The position numbers were made by a program, and so were the translations under genes. This document shows positions 24,520-37,100 of a DNA stretch of 64,000 nt, piece by piece. This DNA is from Tolypeutes matacus (lineage: Eukaryota > Chordata > Mammalia > Cingulata > Chlamyphoridae). The first letter of the stretch is position 1. Every line of letters starts with the position of its first letter. The notes below the pieces were generated by a model. The model was given only the letters and a program-made list of their open reading frames with translations, did no database searches and was not told the origin of the DNA. The stretch is taken from NCBI GenBank assembly GCA_026826555.1, contig JAKSZT010053994.1:1480176-1544175 (forward strand), read 5' to 3'.

Positions 24520-27500
24520 CCGTGTGATCCAGCAATTCCACTGCTGGGTATATACACAGAAGAACTGAAAGCAAAGACACAAAGAGATATATGCACACCA
24601 ATGTTCATAGTGACATTGTTCACCATTGCCAAAAGTTGGAATCAGCCCCAGTGCCCATCAACAGAAGAATGGATAAGCAAAATGTGGTACATACATACAA
24701 TGGAATATTACTCAGCTGTAAGAAGTAACAAAGTGCTAACACATGGAATGACGTGGATGAATCTTGAAGACCTTATGTTGAGTGAAACAAGCCAGGCACT
24801 GAAGGATGAACAGTGTATGACCTCAATGATCTGAACTGAGGAAAGTGAGCAGTCTCTGAGAACCATTGTCTGAAAGATAGGTTAACAAGGGAGAGTAAGA
24901 GAAGAGCAAGCTTTTAGACATCACCCATATGGACATAATCTATGGTAAAGGGATAGAGTGTGGTTGCATGTTGGGAGATGGGGCAGATGAGTGGTGGTGT
25001 TCCTGGGTTTGGTGGTGCAGCACTGGCGGGTGGGTGGATTAGGAAAGGCAGGTTCAAATTCCCAGGGCATGTAACTGTGAATCTTGACATTCCATGGGTC
25101 GGGATATGGTGGTGTCATGGGCCCTGGGGGGCTGGGGGGAAGGAAACAGTCAAGATCTAATGGCGTGTTTGGTGGTCATGGGGAAGGTTTTTCATAACCT
25201 TACAGTAATGGACACAGGACATGGTAAATATCATTAAAATTATTAAACTGTATCATCTAAATTGTAAACTATACTGTAAATCATTGACAATGTTTAGTTG
25301 CTTTATTTTGCTGTCTGTAAAACAGTTATAACAATGCTAACATCCAAAAAAAAAGAACAGTTATAACAATACTAACATCCAAAAAAAAGGGGGGGGGTAA
25401 TATGGAGTGGGGAAGGAGGGGGTGGTTTGGTATCTGGGAGTGTCCGGCATTCTGTGTGTGACTTTGCTGTAACCTAAAACTTCTTTGAAAATTAAATGAA
25501 AAATTGGGAGACAATGGGGATTGAGAGGGGGAAGGTGTCACAGCACACCAGACATCCGATCACACAGGGATAAAAGGAAGGAAAGAAAAGTAAAAAGAAA
25601 GGGGAAAAAATTAATAAATATAAATATATATATATATATATTTAAAGGCACTTCCTTTTTTTTTGCCCATTTTTTGAATTTCACTATCTGCTAATTATAT
25701 TTTGTTTTGTTTAGTTTTTTGTTCATTATTATTTTTTTTTCTTCTCTTTTATTTCCCCTGAGTTTCCTTATGTTTGTCTCTTGCATGAAAGCTTATCATA
25801 GTTGTTTCTTTTTCCTAGTAAGTGTATTTGATTATTTTATGGACCTAATGCTCATGGAGGATTTGGATCACAGAAGGGTTACAATGGGTACTGCAGGGGA
25901 TTATTGGTGGGGGGTTTCTGGGAGGGGGGTTTCATAGGAATTAGTTCATCCAAATATACATGAAAGATATACAACATGGTTCAAAAGATCAAAAGTTGGG
26001 GCATGGTCACGATGGTGGACAATCACACAATAAATGAGGGAATCTGAATTCCTAGCGGGAAGAGCTCTGCCGCAGTCTCCAAGGGAGCAGCAATAGTCCT
26101 CTGAGTGCAGGGACAGTGTCTGTCAAAAGAGGATGACCCACTGATGTGTTCTTTTTATTGATGACTACCCTTGTGAGACTTTGCTCTTGTAACTGAGACT
26201 TAGCCTGCAGTTGTGGGGTGCCTAAGGTTTGCCACCTGAGAGCCTCCTTGTTGCTCAAATGTGGCCTCTCTCTAAGCCAAACTCAGCATATGATTGCATT
26301 ACCTTCCACTCAACGTGGGACATGACTCCCAGGGATGAGTCTCCCTGACAATGAGGGATTAATACCAAGTGCCAACTGGCAACACAACTGGTAAAAGACC
26401 TTGAATAAAAGGGGGAAAAGGTAGAGACAAATGAGTTCAAGTGGCTAAGAGACTTCAAAGAGAGTTGGGAGGTCATTCCAGAGGTAACTCTTATGAACAC
26501 CTCAGTAGGAGCTCATAGAACATCTAAGTGCCTATCACCCCACACAGATGGGCTCCTGAGAGCTCTGGAGACACCCAGGTCCTATATAAGTGGGAATAGC
26601 CCCAGAGACTGATGCCTTATCAGTGGGCTCTATTTTGGAATCTGTGCTCCTGAGAGTGACAGAATTGGACTCAAATAAGTCCTCCCTGCACGTGGTTCAT
26701 CAGTCCCTTCTATTCAAACCTATATGTGATGCTGCAGTTTTTTGGTATACTTCCAGAGACTGGAGCCTCTGTCCTACCTAAGTGCCAGGTGTGCATGGAA
26801 TCTCGGTGGAGCTGCAACTCCTACCCTACAGCTCAAAGGACTCATCCAAGTCACCTGGCGAGGAGACAACAATGGGCAACGGCCATCCCAGGGAATGGGC
26901 AGGGCCTGCATCTGCAGGCAGGATCATCCCACCCACCATATCCATGGGTATAAGCCCTCTCTCATTTGGAGGTGGAGTGGACATCACCATCCCAGTCCCC
27001 TCATGATTGAGGGAAGTACTATGAACTAGAGTGGACTTGATGGTATTCTGTTGTACACATATGGTGATTCTAGGAATGGAAGAAATTATAACAATGAGGT
27101 GGAGCCAGTGGCCACTTGACACTTTTGGGGCAGGGAGGGGACGAGCAGTTGAAATACAGGTGCTTCTTTGGGATTTGGAGGTTGTTCTGAGTACCGTTGG
27201 GGCAAAGGATGTAGGGCATTTTAAATCAGCACACACCACTCAGAACTGTGTGGGAGAGAGTGTGGTCTACGATGTGAACTGGGGTTGATGGTTGGTGGCA
27301 AGGACCAAGGATGTGTAAGTCCATTGAGGGTGGTGGGCCACACTTATGGGAGATGTTTGTGTGAGATGTGGTGGGAGGTGTGGGAGGTGGGCACCATGGG
27401 AATCCCAGTGGGTTCCATGTAATAATTTACAATAATTTGTAAGCAAATCCACATATATGTATATATATTTATATATCATTTTATAAATATTGTTATGTAT

Positions 27501-27550
27501 TTTGAAAATTTTGACTTTTACCCACAATAAAAATTAAAAAAAAAAAAAAA
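24520..27550 (+). mobile_element. LINE-1 copy L1-C, 5'-truncated, young subfamily
   Basis: It starts abruptly within the ORF2 C-terminal domain (an open piece at 24601-24834 ends at the normal stop TGA 24832-24834). A 3' UTR of about 2.7 kb and a poly(A) run ending at 27550 follow. A possible target-site duplication is CACAGACTGTA (24510-24520) against CACCCATAGACTGTA (27551-27565), which needs a small indel. A 35-bp tandem duplication at about 25319-25388 and a G-rich tract at 25389-25430 lie in the 3' UTR. Confidence 0.92.
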
Positions 27551-27725
27551 CACCCATAGACTGTAGTTTATAATGCAATTATAAGAATGTGCTTACACCA
27601 ACTGTAACAAATGTACCACACCAATACAAGGGTTTAATAATAAGGGTGTATATAGGAATCCTGTAATTTATTCATCATTGTTATGTATACCTCTAAGTTC
27701 TATAATAAACTAAATTTAAAAAATT
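27551..27725 (+). mobile_element. Right half of an ancient L1 3' end
   Basis: It resembles the last 180 bp of the ancient L1 3' ends at 30664-31130 and 58790-59163, including the GTAACAAATGTACCACAC block. It joins 24467-24519 once L1-C is removed. Confidence 0.6.
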
Positions 27726-29335
27726 CAATTGAAGAAGGACATCTGACAAGGTTTGAGAAAGGGGAAGCCATGCCAGGGATCACTGAGTCTCAGTGAGATC
27801 CATTTCCAGTGTATCATATTATCAAAGTCTCATAAGAAGAAGAGAAATGTGAGATGAAATACATATGAATAAAAAATGGCTGAACACACCCAAAGTTTGG
27901 TGAAAGTTATAAATCCACACATTCAAGAATCCAAGATAACCATGAATGAAATCAATTCAGAGAAATGTATGCCAAAATAAAACATAATTAAGTTTGTATA
28001 AAACTAAACACAAAAAAAAATCTCAAATACAGAGAAAAAAAAAAGATTACCAATTCATATGATACTTAAATTCTTCTATGAAAGAATGGATATAAGAAGG
28101 AAGTAATCCAAAATTTTTCAAGTACTGAAAGAAAATATCTGGCAACCAAAAATATTGTATCTTGCAAAGCTATCCTTCAGAAATGAAGATAAATTAATTC
28201 ATTTACAGATGAACAAAAACTATGAGAATTTATCTCTAGCAGGTCTATCCTTAAAGAATGACCACAGGAAACACTCTAATAGAAATGTAACAATAGCAGA
28301 AGTATGCTAGAAATTTCCCAATAAAAGAATAATGAAATGGATGAATTGAGTAAAAATAGATATAATTACAATGAACTATCCTTCTCCTGAGTTCTTAAAA
28401 CATATTTGATTGTTGAATCACAACTTATAATATCATCATTGCTATAAGTGTGATGTACTCACAATAATAAAACAAGATGAATAAACCAGACAGAATCCTT
28501 AAAAGTATTCAATTAATCCACAGAATATTTTTTTAAATGAGAAATAGATTAAACATCTGGAAAAATAACAAAAAAAAGCAGTTGTTAAATCTAACAAACC
28601 AATAATTACTTTAAATGTAAGTATTCAATAATATGCTCCCATTAAAATACATAAATTGACTGTGTGGATATAAATGCATGGATAAATTATATGTCTATTA
28701 GAAACTTACTTCAAACATAACATAGTTACACTGAAATAAAGGTATGTAAAAAATGCACCATGCTAAATTCAATCAAAAAAGATTAATTGTTAATATCAGA
28801 TTAAATAGATCTCAGTGGAAAGAAAATACCGTTGGAAAAGATGAGCCAAACTAGAAGACACAATGTTCCTAAATGTGTATGTAACAACAACAGAGCTTAA
28901 AAATACGTGAAACAAAAGCTGATTAGGCTAAAAGAAGAATTATAGAATGCATGGTTAAAATTGAATATTTCAATATCTACCTTTCAGCAAACGAAAGAAA
29001 TACTAAATAGTAATCTAGCAAAGATACAGAACTGAACAACACAGGAGTAGGTCAACTTCTATAGAGGTCTCCACTTAACAATAGCAGAACATATATTATT
29101 TTCAAAAGCTCTTGGAATATTCTCCAAGACAGACCATATCTTGGGTCAAAAAAAAAAAAAAAAACCCAAATCACAAAAAAAGTTAAATAATTAAATTCAC
29201 ATCAAGTATGTTCCTTAACTATAAAGGATTCAACTTACAATCAATAGCAGATACAAGACAAAATTATTCATAAAGTTGGAAATAAACCAACACACTTCTA
29301 ACAATTCATCTGTCAAAATTAATAATTCATTCATC
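27726..29335 (+). mobile_element. Ancient LINE-1 fragment: ORF1 C-terminus to ORF2 endonuclease
   Basis: The order of recognisable blocks is L1 ORF1 C-terminal sequence (about 28080-28300), an inter-ORF region, and endonuclease-like sequence (about 28650-29160). The reading frames are heavily degraded and no long frame survives. Divergence is much greater than for L1-B or L1-D. This is a relic of an old mammalian L1 lineage. Confidence 0.6.
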
Positions 29336-29480
29336 TTCTTTTTTGTGATGCTTACAGTCTAATTCTGTTACCATTTTACTTCTTATTATAGATTCCTGTT
29401 GTCATTCTTTAAGGATAGATCTGCTAGAGACAATTTTTTTCTGTTTTCCTTCATCTGTGAATGTGTTTCTATAAAATACA
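29336..29480 (-). mobile_element. Inverted ancient L1 ORF1 fragment
   Basis: The minus strand matches the plus-strand ORF1 block at 28195-28330, including TCTATCCTTAAAGAATGAC. The two form a loose inverted repeat about 1 kb apart. It may be a separate L1 copy or a twin-priming inversion. Confidence 0.55.
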
Positions 29481-30230
29481 TAAAACTGAATTAAAATGAA
29501 AATATGATCAATTAAAATTTGTAAAATGGAGATAAAAGTTGTTTTAAGAGAAAAATGTGTAAGTAATGGATGGAACAGTTCAGATACCAACTCATTTATA
29601 TGGCCAGGATTGCCAAAACCATAGAAATACAGGAAAGAAGTAGAGAGAGAAAAAGAATATTGCAGAGCAATATTTTTCTTCATCTTAGACCCAAAGATCC
29701 TCTACAAAATATTAGCAATTTGAATCCAATAATGTAGAAAATGAATTATAGGGGTCGGATGTGGCTCAACTGATTGGGCGTCCGTCTCCCATATGGAGGG
29801 ACCCAGGTTCGATCCCTGGGACCTCCCGGTAAAAACAAACAAACAAACAAACAAACAAAAAAAAGAAAATGAATTATAGATCATGACAACTTAGGATTTA
29901 TTTAGGATATGAAAGGCTGGTTCAGTACTTGAAAATCAATCATTGTAATCTTTGTTTTAGATGAAAGAGGAAAAAATATCTATCAATTCACTCAAAAAGC
30001 ATTTGATAACAACCAATATTGATTCATGATTAACAAAAACAAACCTTAACAAGTTAGGAACAGGAATGAACTTCTTCAAGTTGATAAAAATTATTTATTA
30101 AAACCAAACATAACAGACACTTAAACTCATACTTAAAGGTGAAAACTGCTTTTCTAATTGGATCATGAACAAGGCAAAAATATATATACGCATTCAAAAA
30201 TATTATAGGTCAATAACATGGAAAACTACT
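29481..30230 (+). mobile_element. Ancient LINE-1 RT fragment, interrupted by a SINE
   Basis: Sequence at 29680-29735 and 29880-30060 corresponds to L1 RT (KILYKILAI-type block, then the GYERLVQ-type block and the KAFD-type motif A block). Indels and stops abound. The SINE at 29752-29863 splits it cleanly. Confidence 0.6.
29752..29863 (+). mobile_element. tRNA-derived SINE (DAS-like, xenarthran type)
   Basis: A head of about 75 bp with Pol III A box TGGCTCAACTG (29762-29772) and B box GGTTCGATCCC (29806-29816) is followed by a CAAA-repeat tail. A 16-bp target-site duplication flanks it (29736-29751 and 29864-29879). It resembles the tRNA-Ala-derived DAS SINEs of armadillos, which is the basis for the taxonomic guess. 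It was mobilised by L1 machinery. Confidence 0.88.
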
Positions 30231-30663
30231 CAACAAAAAAATAAGAAGCAAGCTATCATTACATGAAATAGTTTTGACTCCTATCCAGAGAATTATACTA
30301 AGTAAAGAAAAGCCAATCTATGAAGTTTATACACTGCCTATGATCCCATTCACATCATATTATTGAAATGATGGAATTATAGAACTAGAAGGGAATCTGT
30401 GATTGGCAGGAATTGGGGGCGTGAGGAAGTGGGTGTGGATATAAAGGGGAAAGGCAAGGAATCCTTGTAGTGATAGAATTGTTCTGTATCTTGATTTTGA
30501 CTTATGAAAAATTGCACAAAAGTAAGCATATACGCATAAACAGTTCACTTAACACCTTCTTGGGAGATTCTTGTTACTCAATATTCTATAACTGCACAGG
30601 ATTTCATCTTGGGGACAGAGAATACTTTTTAGCCTGTGTACTTAAAAATGGATCATAAGTTTA
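30231..30663 (+). mobile_element. Ancient LINE-1 ORF2 end and 3' UTR fragment
   Basis: The segment with CCTATGATCCCATTCACAT and the following G-rich stretch (30400-30440) resembles the ORF2 end and proximal 3' UTR of old mammalian L1s. No coding frame survives. Confidence 0.5.
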
Positions 30664-31130
30664 CTTTATTGAGGAATGTACAAGCACAAGGGGGGAATGC
30701 AGCTATGGACTAATGTAGACATTATTATTCTGGCAATGGAAGAACTTGTAACATTGATATAAAGGCAGTGGTCACCAGAGGTTCTGAGGGGAGGAAGAGG
30801 GAAGATTTGTTGTAACATGAGGCATTTTGGGTGGACATTAAAATTGTTCTGCATGACATTGCAATGATGGATACAGGTCATTATACATTTTGTCATATAA
30901 AATTGTGTGGGCAAAGTGTAAACTAGAATGTAATCTATAGATCATGGTTAGTAGCAATGCTTCAATATGTGTTCATCATTTGTAACAAATGTACCACAAT
31001 AGTGAAAGAAATTGTTAATGGGGGAAAGTGTGGGAGGAGGAGGAAGTGGGCTATATGTGAATCTCCCTAAATTTTGGATGTAACATTTATTTTATCTAAA
31101 GCTTTTATTTCTTTTTTTAATTTGTTCAGG
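30664..31130 (+). mobile_element. Ancient LINE-1 3' end
   Basis: It is similar to the distal 3' UTR of L1-1 (5600-5990) and to 58790-59163. It ends at the ATCTAAAG block without the terminal extension seen in the young copies. This is useful for dating that extension. Confidence 0.65.
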
Positions 31131-31263
31131 ACCTTTAAAAAATTGTGAAGCTCTGAAATTGCTTTGAAATTAAGGGAATATAAAAACAGATTTTAAGATA
31201 TAAAAAAAATAAATGAAAATGAGGGCTAAGGTTACTTATAGATAACATTTTAGAAATGATAAA

Positions 31264-32105
31264 GACAGAGAGAGGAGGCAAGATGGCGTTCGTTTAGGGG
31301 GGCACTTGCTGAGAGCTCCCTGATGGCTGATTGTGGACAGGGTACTGCCCAGGGGTCTGTGCTGTGGGCGCACAAAGTGAGAAACTTGGGACATCTGTGT
31401 CGATCTGTGCAGATCGACAGCATGGACTGATTGGAAGAGATTCATGAATTTTCAGCCTACCTGTGGTGGTTAACACAGATGGCTGAGCCCCACATTTAGG
31501 GGGAAAAAAAGTCGGTTTGAACCACAACTCCCAGCCTAGCAACTGGGTGACAGGACCTGGTGAGAGTGGAAGGGCTTAGGCAAAGGGGTGAGAGAGTTCT
31601 CCTTTCTTTGGATTTGGCTGCCTGGAACCCCTTGCAGCTTGGGTGAACAAAACAGCTGAATTGAATCAACACCCGGCAGAGGGGAGGTGTAAATCTGCTG
31701 AGGGTGTTGATTTACCTAGGTGCACAGGGATAAGCCCCAAACCCTGACAATCTGGGAAGAGGGAGCACTCTCTGAGAGAGGGAGGGTTCTGACAGAAGGT
31801 AGAGAGGGAATTCTTTACCATTGATTTGGCTGCCTGGACCCTCTCATAGCTTGGGGGAGCAGATAAGCTGGCTTGAAGCAGTGCCAGGCTGAGGATTTAT
31901 CCAGCAGTCCAGTGACGGTGAGGCTCAGCTCCAGAAGGGGTGGAGTTGGCCATTTTTATAGTCTTGCATTGATTAGCATCAGCACTTCAGCTCCCCTGGG
32001 GAGTCCAGGAAGTGTGAAGGGCTTGATTAGTTTCCATGAGCCTAGTTAGGGCCCCCTTGGTGAAAGTGGTGGTCTAGAAAAGGACTTATATTGGGTCCTG
32101 TATTT

Positions 32106-32148
<43 letters not shown>

Positions 32149-33057
32149 TAAAAAATGAAAAATGAAAAATAAATTTTTCTTTTTAATTTAGTTTAATAGC
32201 TAAAATCTACTTCAAAACCTGCAGATAGAACCCTGCAGGGAAATTGATTGATAAACACAAGCAGACTGAGAGGATCCACAAGGACCCTATAAGAAACACT
32301 TTTCCTCCTTAGCTTTGCTTGACTGCTTGCCAGTGTGGTTGTTTGGTTTTTCTCTATTTATTGTCTCTTGCTTTTCTTTCCTCTTTCCTCCCCCTTTCTT
32401 TTTTCTTTCATTTTTTTTTAAATTAGGTGCTGCTAGCTTGTCTCTTCTTTGATGTACTTCTTCTTCAGAGATTTCCCATTCTCAGTCTCTATTGATTTTG
32501 TATTCCAAACTATCTCATATCCTTCCTTTATCTTTCTGCTTTCTGTTGTGGCTCTTATATACCATGTTTTTCATATGCCCACAATTTAAGGGTGTCAATT
32601 TCTATCCTATTTTGTTTTCTACTTTTTTTTTTATTAATATTAACTTTTTCCTTTTAGCCCTGTCTTTACTCTTTCTCTCCCTCCTCATAATTCTGGTCTT
32701 CTAAATCATTATATATGTATTCCTCTATTTCATTTCCCAGCCCATGGTAGGTACTCCACTTTTTTTCCTATTACTCTACAATGCCTACATGAGTTAAATA
32801 TTCATTTCATTAAGTCTTATTTGGCCCCTTTTCTAACTTTTATCAATATTACTATTATCCTTCTTCCTTTCTCACATCTTTCAATTCCTCTGGCCTTAAT
32901 CTTTTGTCTTCAAGGGAACATAGAAAGAAGCAAGGAATTAAAATAAGAAGAAAAAGTGTCAAAGAGAAAATGTAACAAACACACAGAACAACCAGCTAAA
33001 TAAAACTCTGGAGCAGAAAGAGAAGCCAATCAACTGAATAAACCCATCAAGATAAAA
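31264..33057 (+). promoter_or_regulatory. L1-D 5' UTR (internal promoter region)
   Basis: The 5' UTR of L1 carries an internal Pol II promoter. CAAGATGGC at 31279-31287, close to the 5' end, matches the YY1 site that sets the L1 transcription start in other mammals. A GA repeat (32109-32146) and a long pyrimidine-rich region (32330-32760) follow. The sequence just before the ORF1 ATG (32915-33057) is conserved in L1-B (16568-16714). Confidence 0.8.
32109..32146 (+). repeat. (GA)n microsatellite in L1 5' UTR
   Basis: About 18 perfect GA dinucleotides lie within the L1-D 5' UTR. Confidence 0.95.
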
Positions 33058-34113
33058 TGATGACTAGAGGGCAAGAAAAAATTACAAACCACACTGAGAA
33101 ACAGGAAGACAGGGACCAGTCCAATGAACAAACTAAAATCCAGGAAGTGAATGCAGAGCATCAAAAAACTAATCAAATCTTTCCAAACAAATATCCTGGA
33201 CCAACTTAAAGAAGTGAAGGAAGAGAATAAGGATATAAAGAAGACACTGGAGAACATACTGAAGAAATTGTAAACTTACACAAAAAGATAATGGATATGA
33301 TGGTGATCAATGGCACAATCCAAGAAATAAAAAAGACACAGGATACAAATAACAGAAGATTTGAACAGACAGAAGAAAGAATTAGTGATGTGGAAGACAA
33401 TACATCTGAAATCAAACAGATAGTAGAACAGATAGACAAAAAGATAGAAAAAATTGAACAGGGACTCAGGGAATTAACCAACAACACAAAACACACAAAC
33501 ATAAGCATTATGGGTATCCCAGAAGGAGAAGACAAGGCAAAGGGAACAGAAGGAGCATTGAAGGCAATAATGGCTGAAAACTTCCCAACCATATTGAGAG
33601 AAATGGATGTGCAGATCCAGGAAGCCCAGCACACCCCAAACAGTATAAATCCCAACAGGCTCACTCCAAGACATATACTTGTGAAAATGTCCAATACTAA
33701 ATACAAAGAGAAAATAATCAAGGCAGCAATAGAAAAGAGAACCATCACTTATAAGGGAAGCACAATAAGATTAAGACCTGATTTCTGAGCTCAAACCATG
33801 GAGGCAAGAAGACAGTGGTATGACATAGTCAAAGTACTAAAAGAGAAAAACTTCCAGCAATGAATTCTCTATCAAGCAAAATTGGTATTAAAAAAATGAT
33901 GTAGAGTTCAAAACATTCACAGATAAACAGAAATTAAGAGAGTATGCCAATAAGAAACCTGCTCTTCAAGAAATACTAAAGGAAATTCTACAGGTTGAAA
34001 GGAAAAAACAAGGTAGAGAGTTGGAGGAGAGTTTAAAAACAACTAAAAAGACAAAAACAGAAACAAAACAATATATGACATACATTAACCCAAAGAAAAT
34101 ATGGCTGAAGTAA
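33058..34113 (+). pseudogene. L1 ORF1 pseudogene (L1-D)
   Basis: ORF1p binds L1 RNA as a trimer. The start ATG (33058) is aligned with 16715 in L1-B. A frameshift leads to an open piece at 33291-33788. That piece has a coiled coil (heptads around ISDVEDNTSEIKQI) and then the RNA-recognition domain (ISIMGIPEGE, IMAENFPTILREMD, IIKAAIEKRTITYKG). A TCA-to-TGA change ends it at 33788. After two more breaks the frame from 33898 stays open for 71 codons through a lysine-rich tail and stops at TAA 34111-34113, 13 nt into ORF2. It is inactive. Confidence 0.9.
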
Positions 34114-37100
34114 GAAATTCATTGCGAGTAATAACACTGAATGTTAATGGATTAAATTCACCAATCAAGAGACACAGATTGGCAGAATGGATAAGGAAAC
34201 ATGATCCATCTGTATGCTGTCTTCAAGAAACCCACCATCAACCCAGAGATTCAAGGACACTGAAAGTGAATGGCTGGAAAACAATTTTACAAGCTAACAA
34301 TAGCCAAAAAGGGGCAGGAGTAGCTATTCTAATATCAGAGAAATAGACTTTAAATGCAAAACTCTTGTAAGAGACAAAGATGGACACTATATATTAGTAA
34401 AAGGGGTAATCTCTCAAGAAGAGAGAACAATCATAAACATTTATGCACCTAATCAGGGTGTATCAAAATACATGAGGCAAACTCTAGAAAAACTAAGTGG
34501 AGAAATAAATGCGTCTACAATTATAGCAGGGGACTTTAATACACCATTATCATCATTAAACAGAACATCTAGACAGAGATCAATAAAGGAACAAAGGCTC
34601 TGAACAATACATTAGCAGACCTGGACTTAATAGACATACACAGAACACTACACCCAAATATAGCAGGATATACATTCTTCTCAAGTGCACATGGATCATA
34701 CTCCAAGATAGACTACATGCTAGGCCACTGTCAATGAATTCAGAAAGATTGAGATTATACAAAGTAATTTCTCTGACCGCATGGAATGAAACTGGAAATC
34801 ACTAAGGGCCAGAGAAACAGGTTAGGCCAAATATATGGAAGTTAAACAACACACTCTTAGACAAACAGTGGGTCAAGGAGGAAATGTCAAAAGAAATCAG
34901 TAACTAATTTGAAAGTAATGAAGACAACAACACAACATATCAAAACCTATGGGATGCAGTGAAAGCTGTCCTGAGAGGGAAGTTCAAACACATAAATACA
35001 TATATTTAAAAAGAAGAAAGAGCTAAAAGTGAAGACCTAACTGCACACTTGGAGGTATTGGAAAAACAACAACAAATTAAACCGAAAGGAACTGGAAAGA
35101 AGGAAATAGCAAAGATTAGAGCAGAATGAAATGAAATAGAGAATGAGAAAGCACCAGAAAAAATAAACAAAACCGAAAGCTGTTTCCTCAAGAAGATCAA
35201 TGAAATTGACTAATCCTTAGCCAGACTCTGTTCTCTCTGCCAGAGAGAACAGATGCAAATGCACAAAATAAGGAATGAGAAAGGGGATATCACTACTGAC
35301 CCCACAAAAATAAAGAGTATCATAGGAGGATTCTTTGAAATATCATATGCCAACAAGAATGATAATTTAGAGAAAATGAACAAATTTCTGGAAACTCCCA
35401 ACTTCTACATTAATGAAAGAAGAAATTGATTAACTCAACAGTCCAAATCCAAGTAAAGAGATAGACACAGTCTTAAAAAACCTCCCAACAAAGATGAGCC
35501 CAGGACCAGGTGCCTTCACAGCTGAATTCTACCAAACATTCTGGAAAGAGCTAACACTAATCCTGCTTAAGCTCTTCTATAAAATAGAAGTAGAAGGAAT
35601 ATTGCCTAACTCATTCTATGATGCCAACATTTCCCTAATACCAAAGCCAAACAAAGATACCACAAGAAAGGAAAATTACAGGCCAATTTCTCTAATGAAC
35701 CTAGATGCTAAATTCCTCAACAAAATACTTGCTAATCACATTAAACAACATTTCAAAAGGATTATACACCATGACCAACTGGGTTTCATCCAGGGTATGC
35801 AACAATACTTTAATATAAGAAAATCAATCAATGTAAACCACCACATAAACAGATTGAAAGAAAAAAACCACATGATCATCACTATAGATGCAGAAAAAGC
35901 ATTCCACAAAATACAGCACTCTTTCCTTAGAAAAACATTGCAAAGGATAGGAATAGAAGGAAACTTTCTGAATATGATAAAGGGTATATATGAAAAACAC
36001 AAAGCTAACATCATGTTCAATGGTGAAATCCTAAAAGCCTTCCTTCTGAGATCAGGAAAAAGACAAGGATGTCCACTATCAGGACTCCTATTTAACATTG
36101 TCTTAGAAGTACTTGCTCGAGCACTGAGGCAAAAAAAGGATATAAAAGGCATCCAGATTGGAAAAGAAGAAGTGAAAATTTCATTATTTGCAGATGACAT
36201 GATCCTATATATAGAAAGTCCTGAGAAATCTATAACAAAGCTTCTAGTACATTTAAAGGAGTTCAGTAATGTTGCAGGCTATAAGATCAATACTCAAAAA
36301 TCAGTAGCATTTCTGTACACTAATGACGAGCAATCTAAGGAGGAAGTCAAGAAAAAAAATACCATTTACAATAGTAACTAAAAGAATCAAATACCTAGGA
36401 ATAAATTTAACCAAAGACGTAAAGGACTTATATACAGAAAACTAAACAATACTGTTAAAGAAAACAAAAGAAGACTTAAATAAATGGAAAAATATCCCTG
36501 TTCATGGATAGGAAGACTAAACACCATCAAGATGTCTATCCTACTCAAACTAATCTACAGATTTAATGCAATCCCAATAAAAATCAACACTGCATTTTTT
36601 AAGGAACTGGAAAAACTAACCACAAAATATATTTGGATAGGTAAGAGGCCCTGAATTGCCAGACATATTGAAAAAGAAAAATGAATTTGGAGGTATCACA
36701 TTACGTGACTTTAAAACATACTACAAAGCTGCAGTGATTAAAACTCCATGGTATTGGCACAAGGATAGACCTACTGACCAATGGAACGGAATTGAGAGTT
36801 CTGATATAGATCCTTGCATATACAGTCATCTGATACTCGACATGAGCTCCAACTAACACAGTTGGGAGAGAATTGCCTCTTTAAAAAGTGGTGCTTGGAG
36901 AACTGGATATCCATATCCAAAAGAATGAGAGAAGAATACCATCTCACACCTTATACAAAAATCAACTCAGGATGGATCAAAGATCTAAATTTAAGAGTCA
37001 AAACCATAAAGACCTTGGAAGATAACATAGGGAATCATCTACAGGACCTTGTAATAGGAAATGGTTTCATGAACTTCACAGCCAAAGCATGAGCAGCAAG

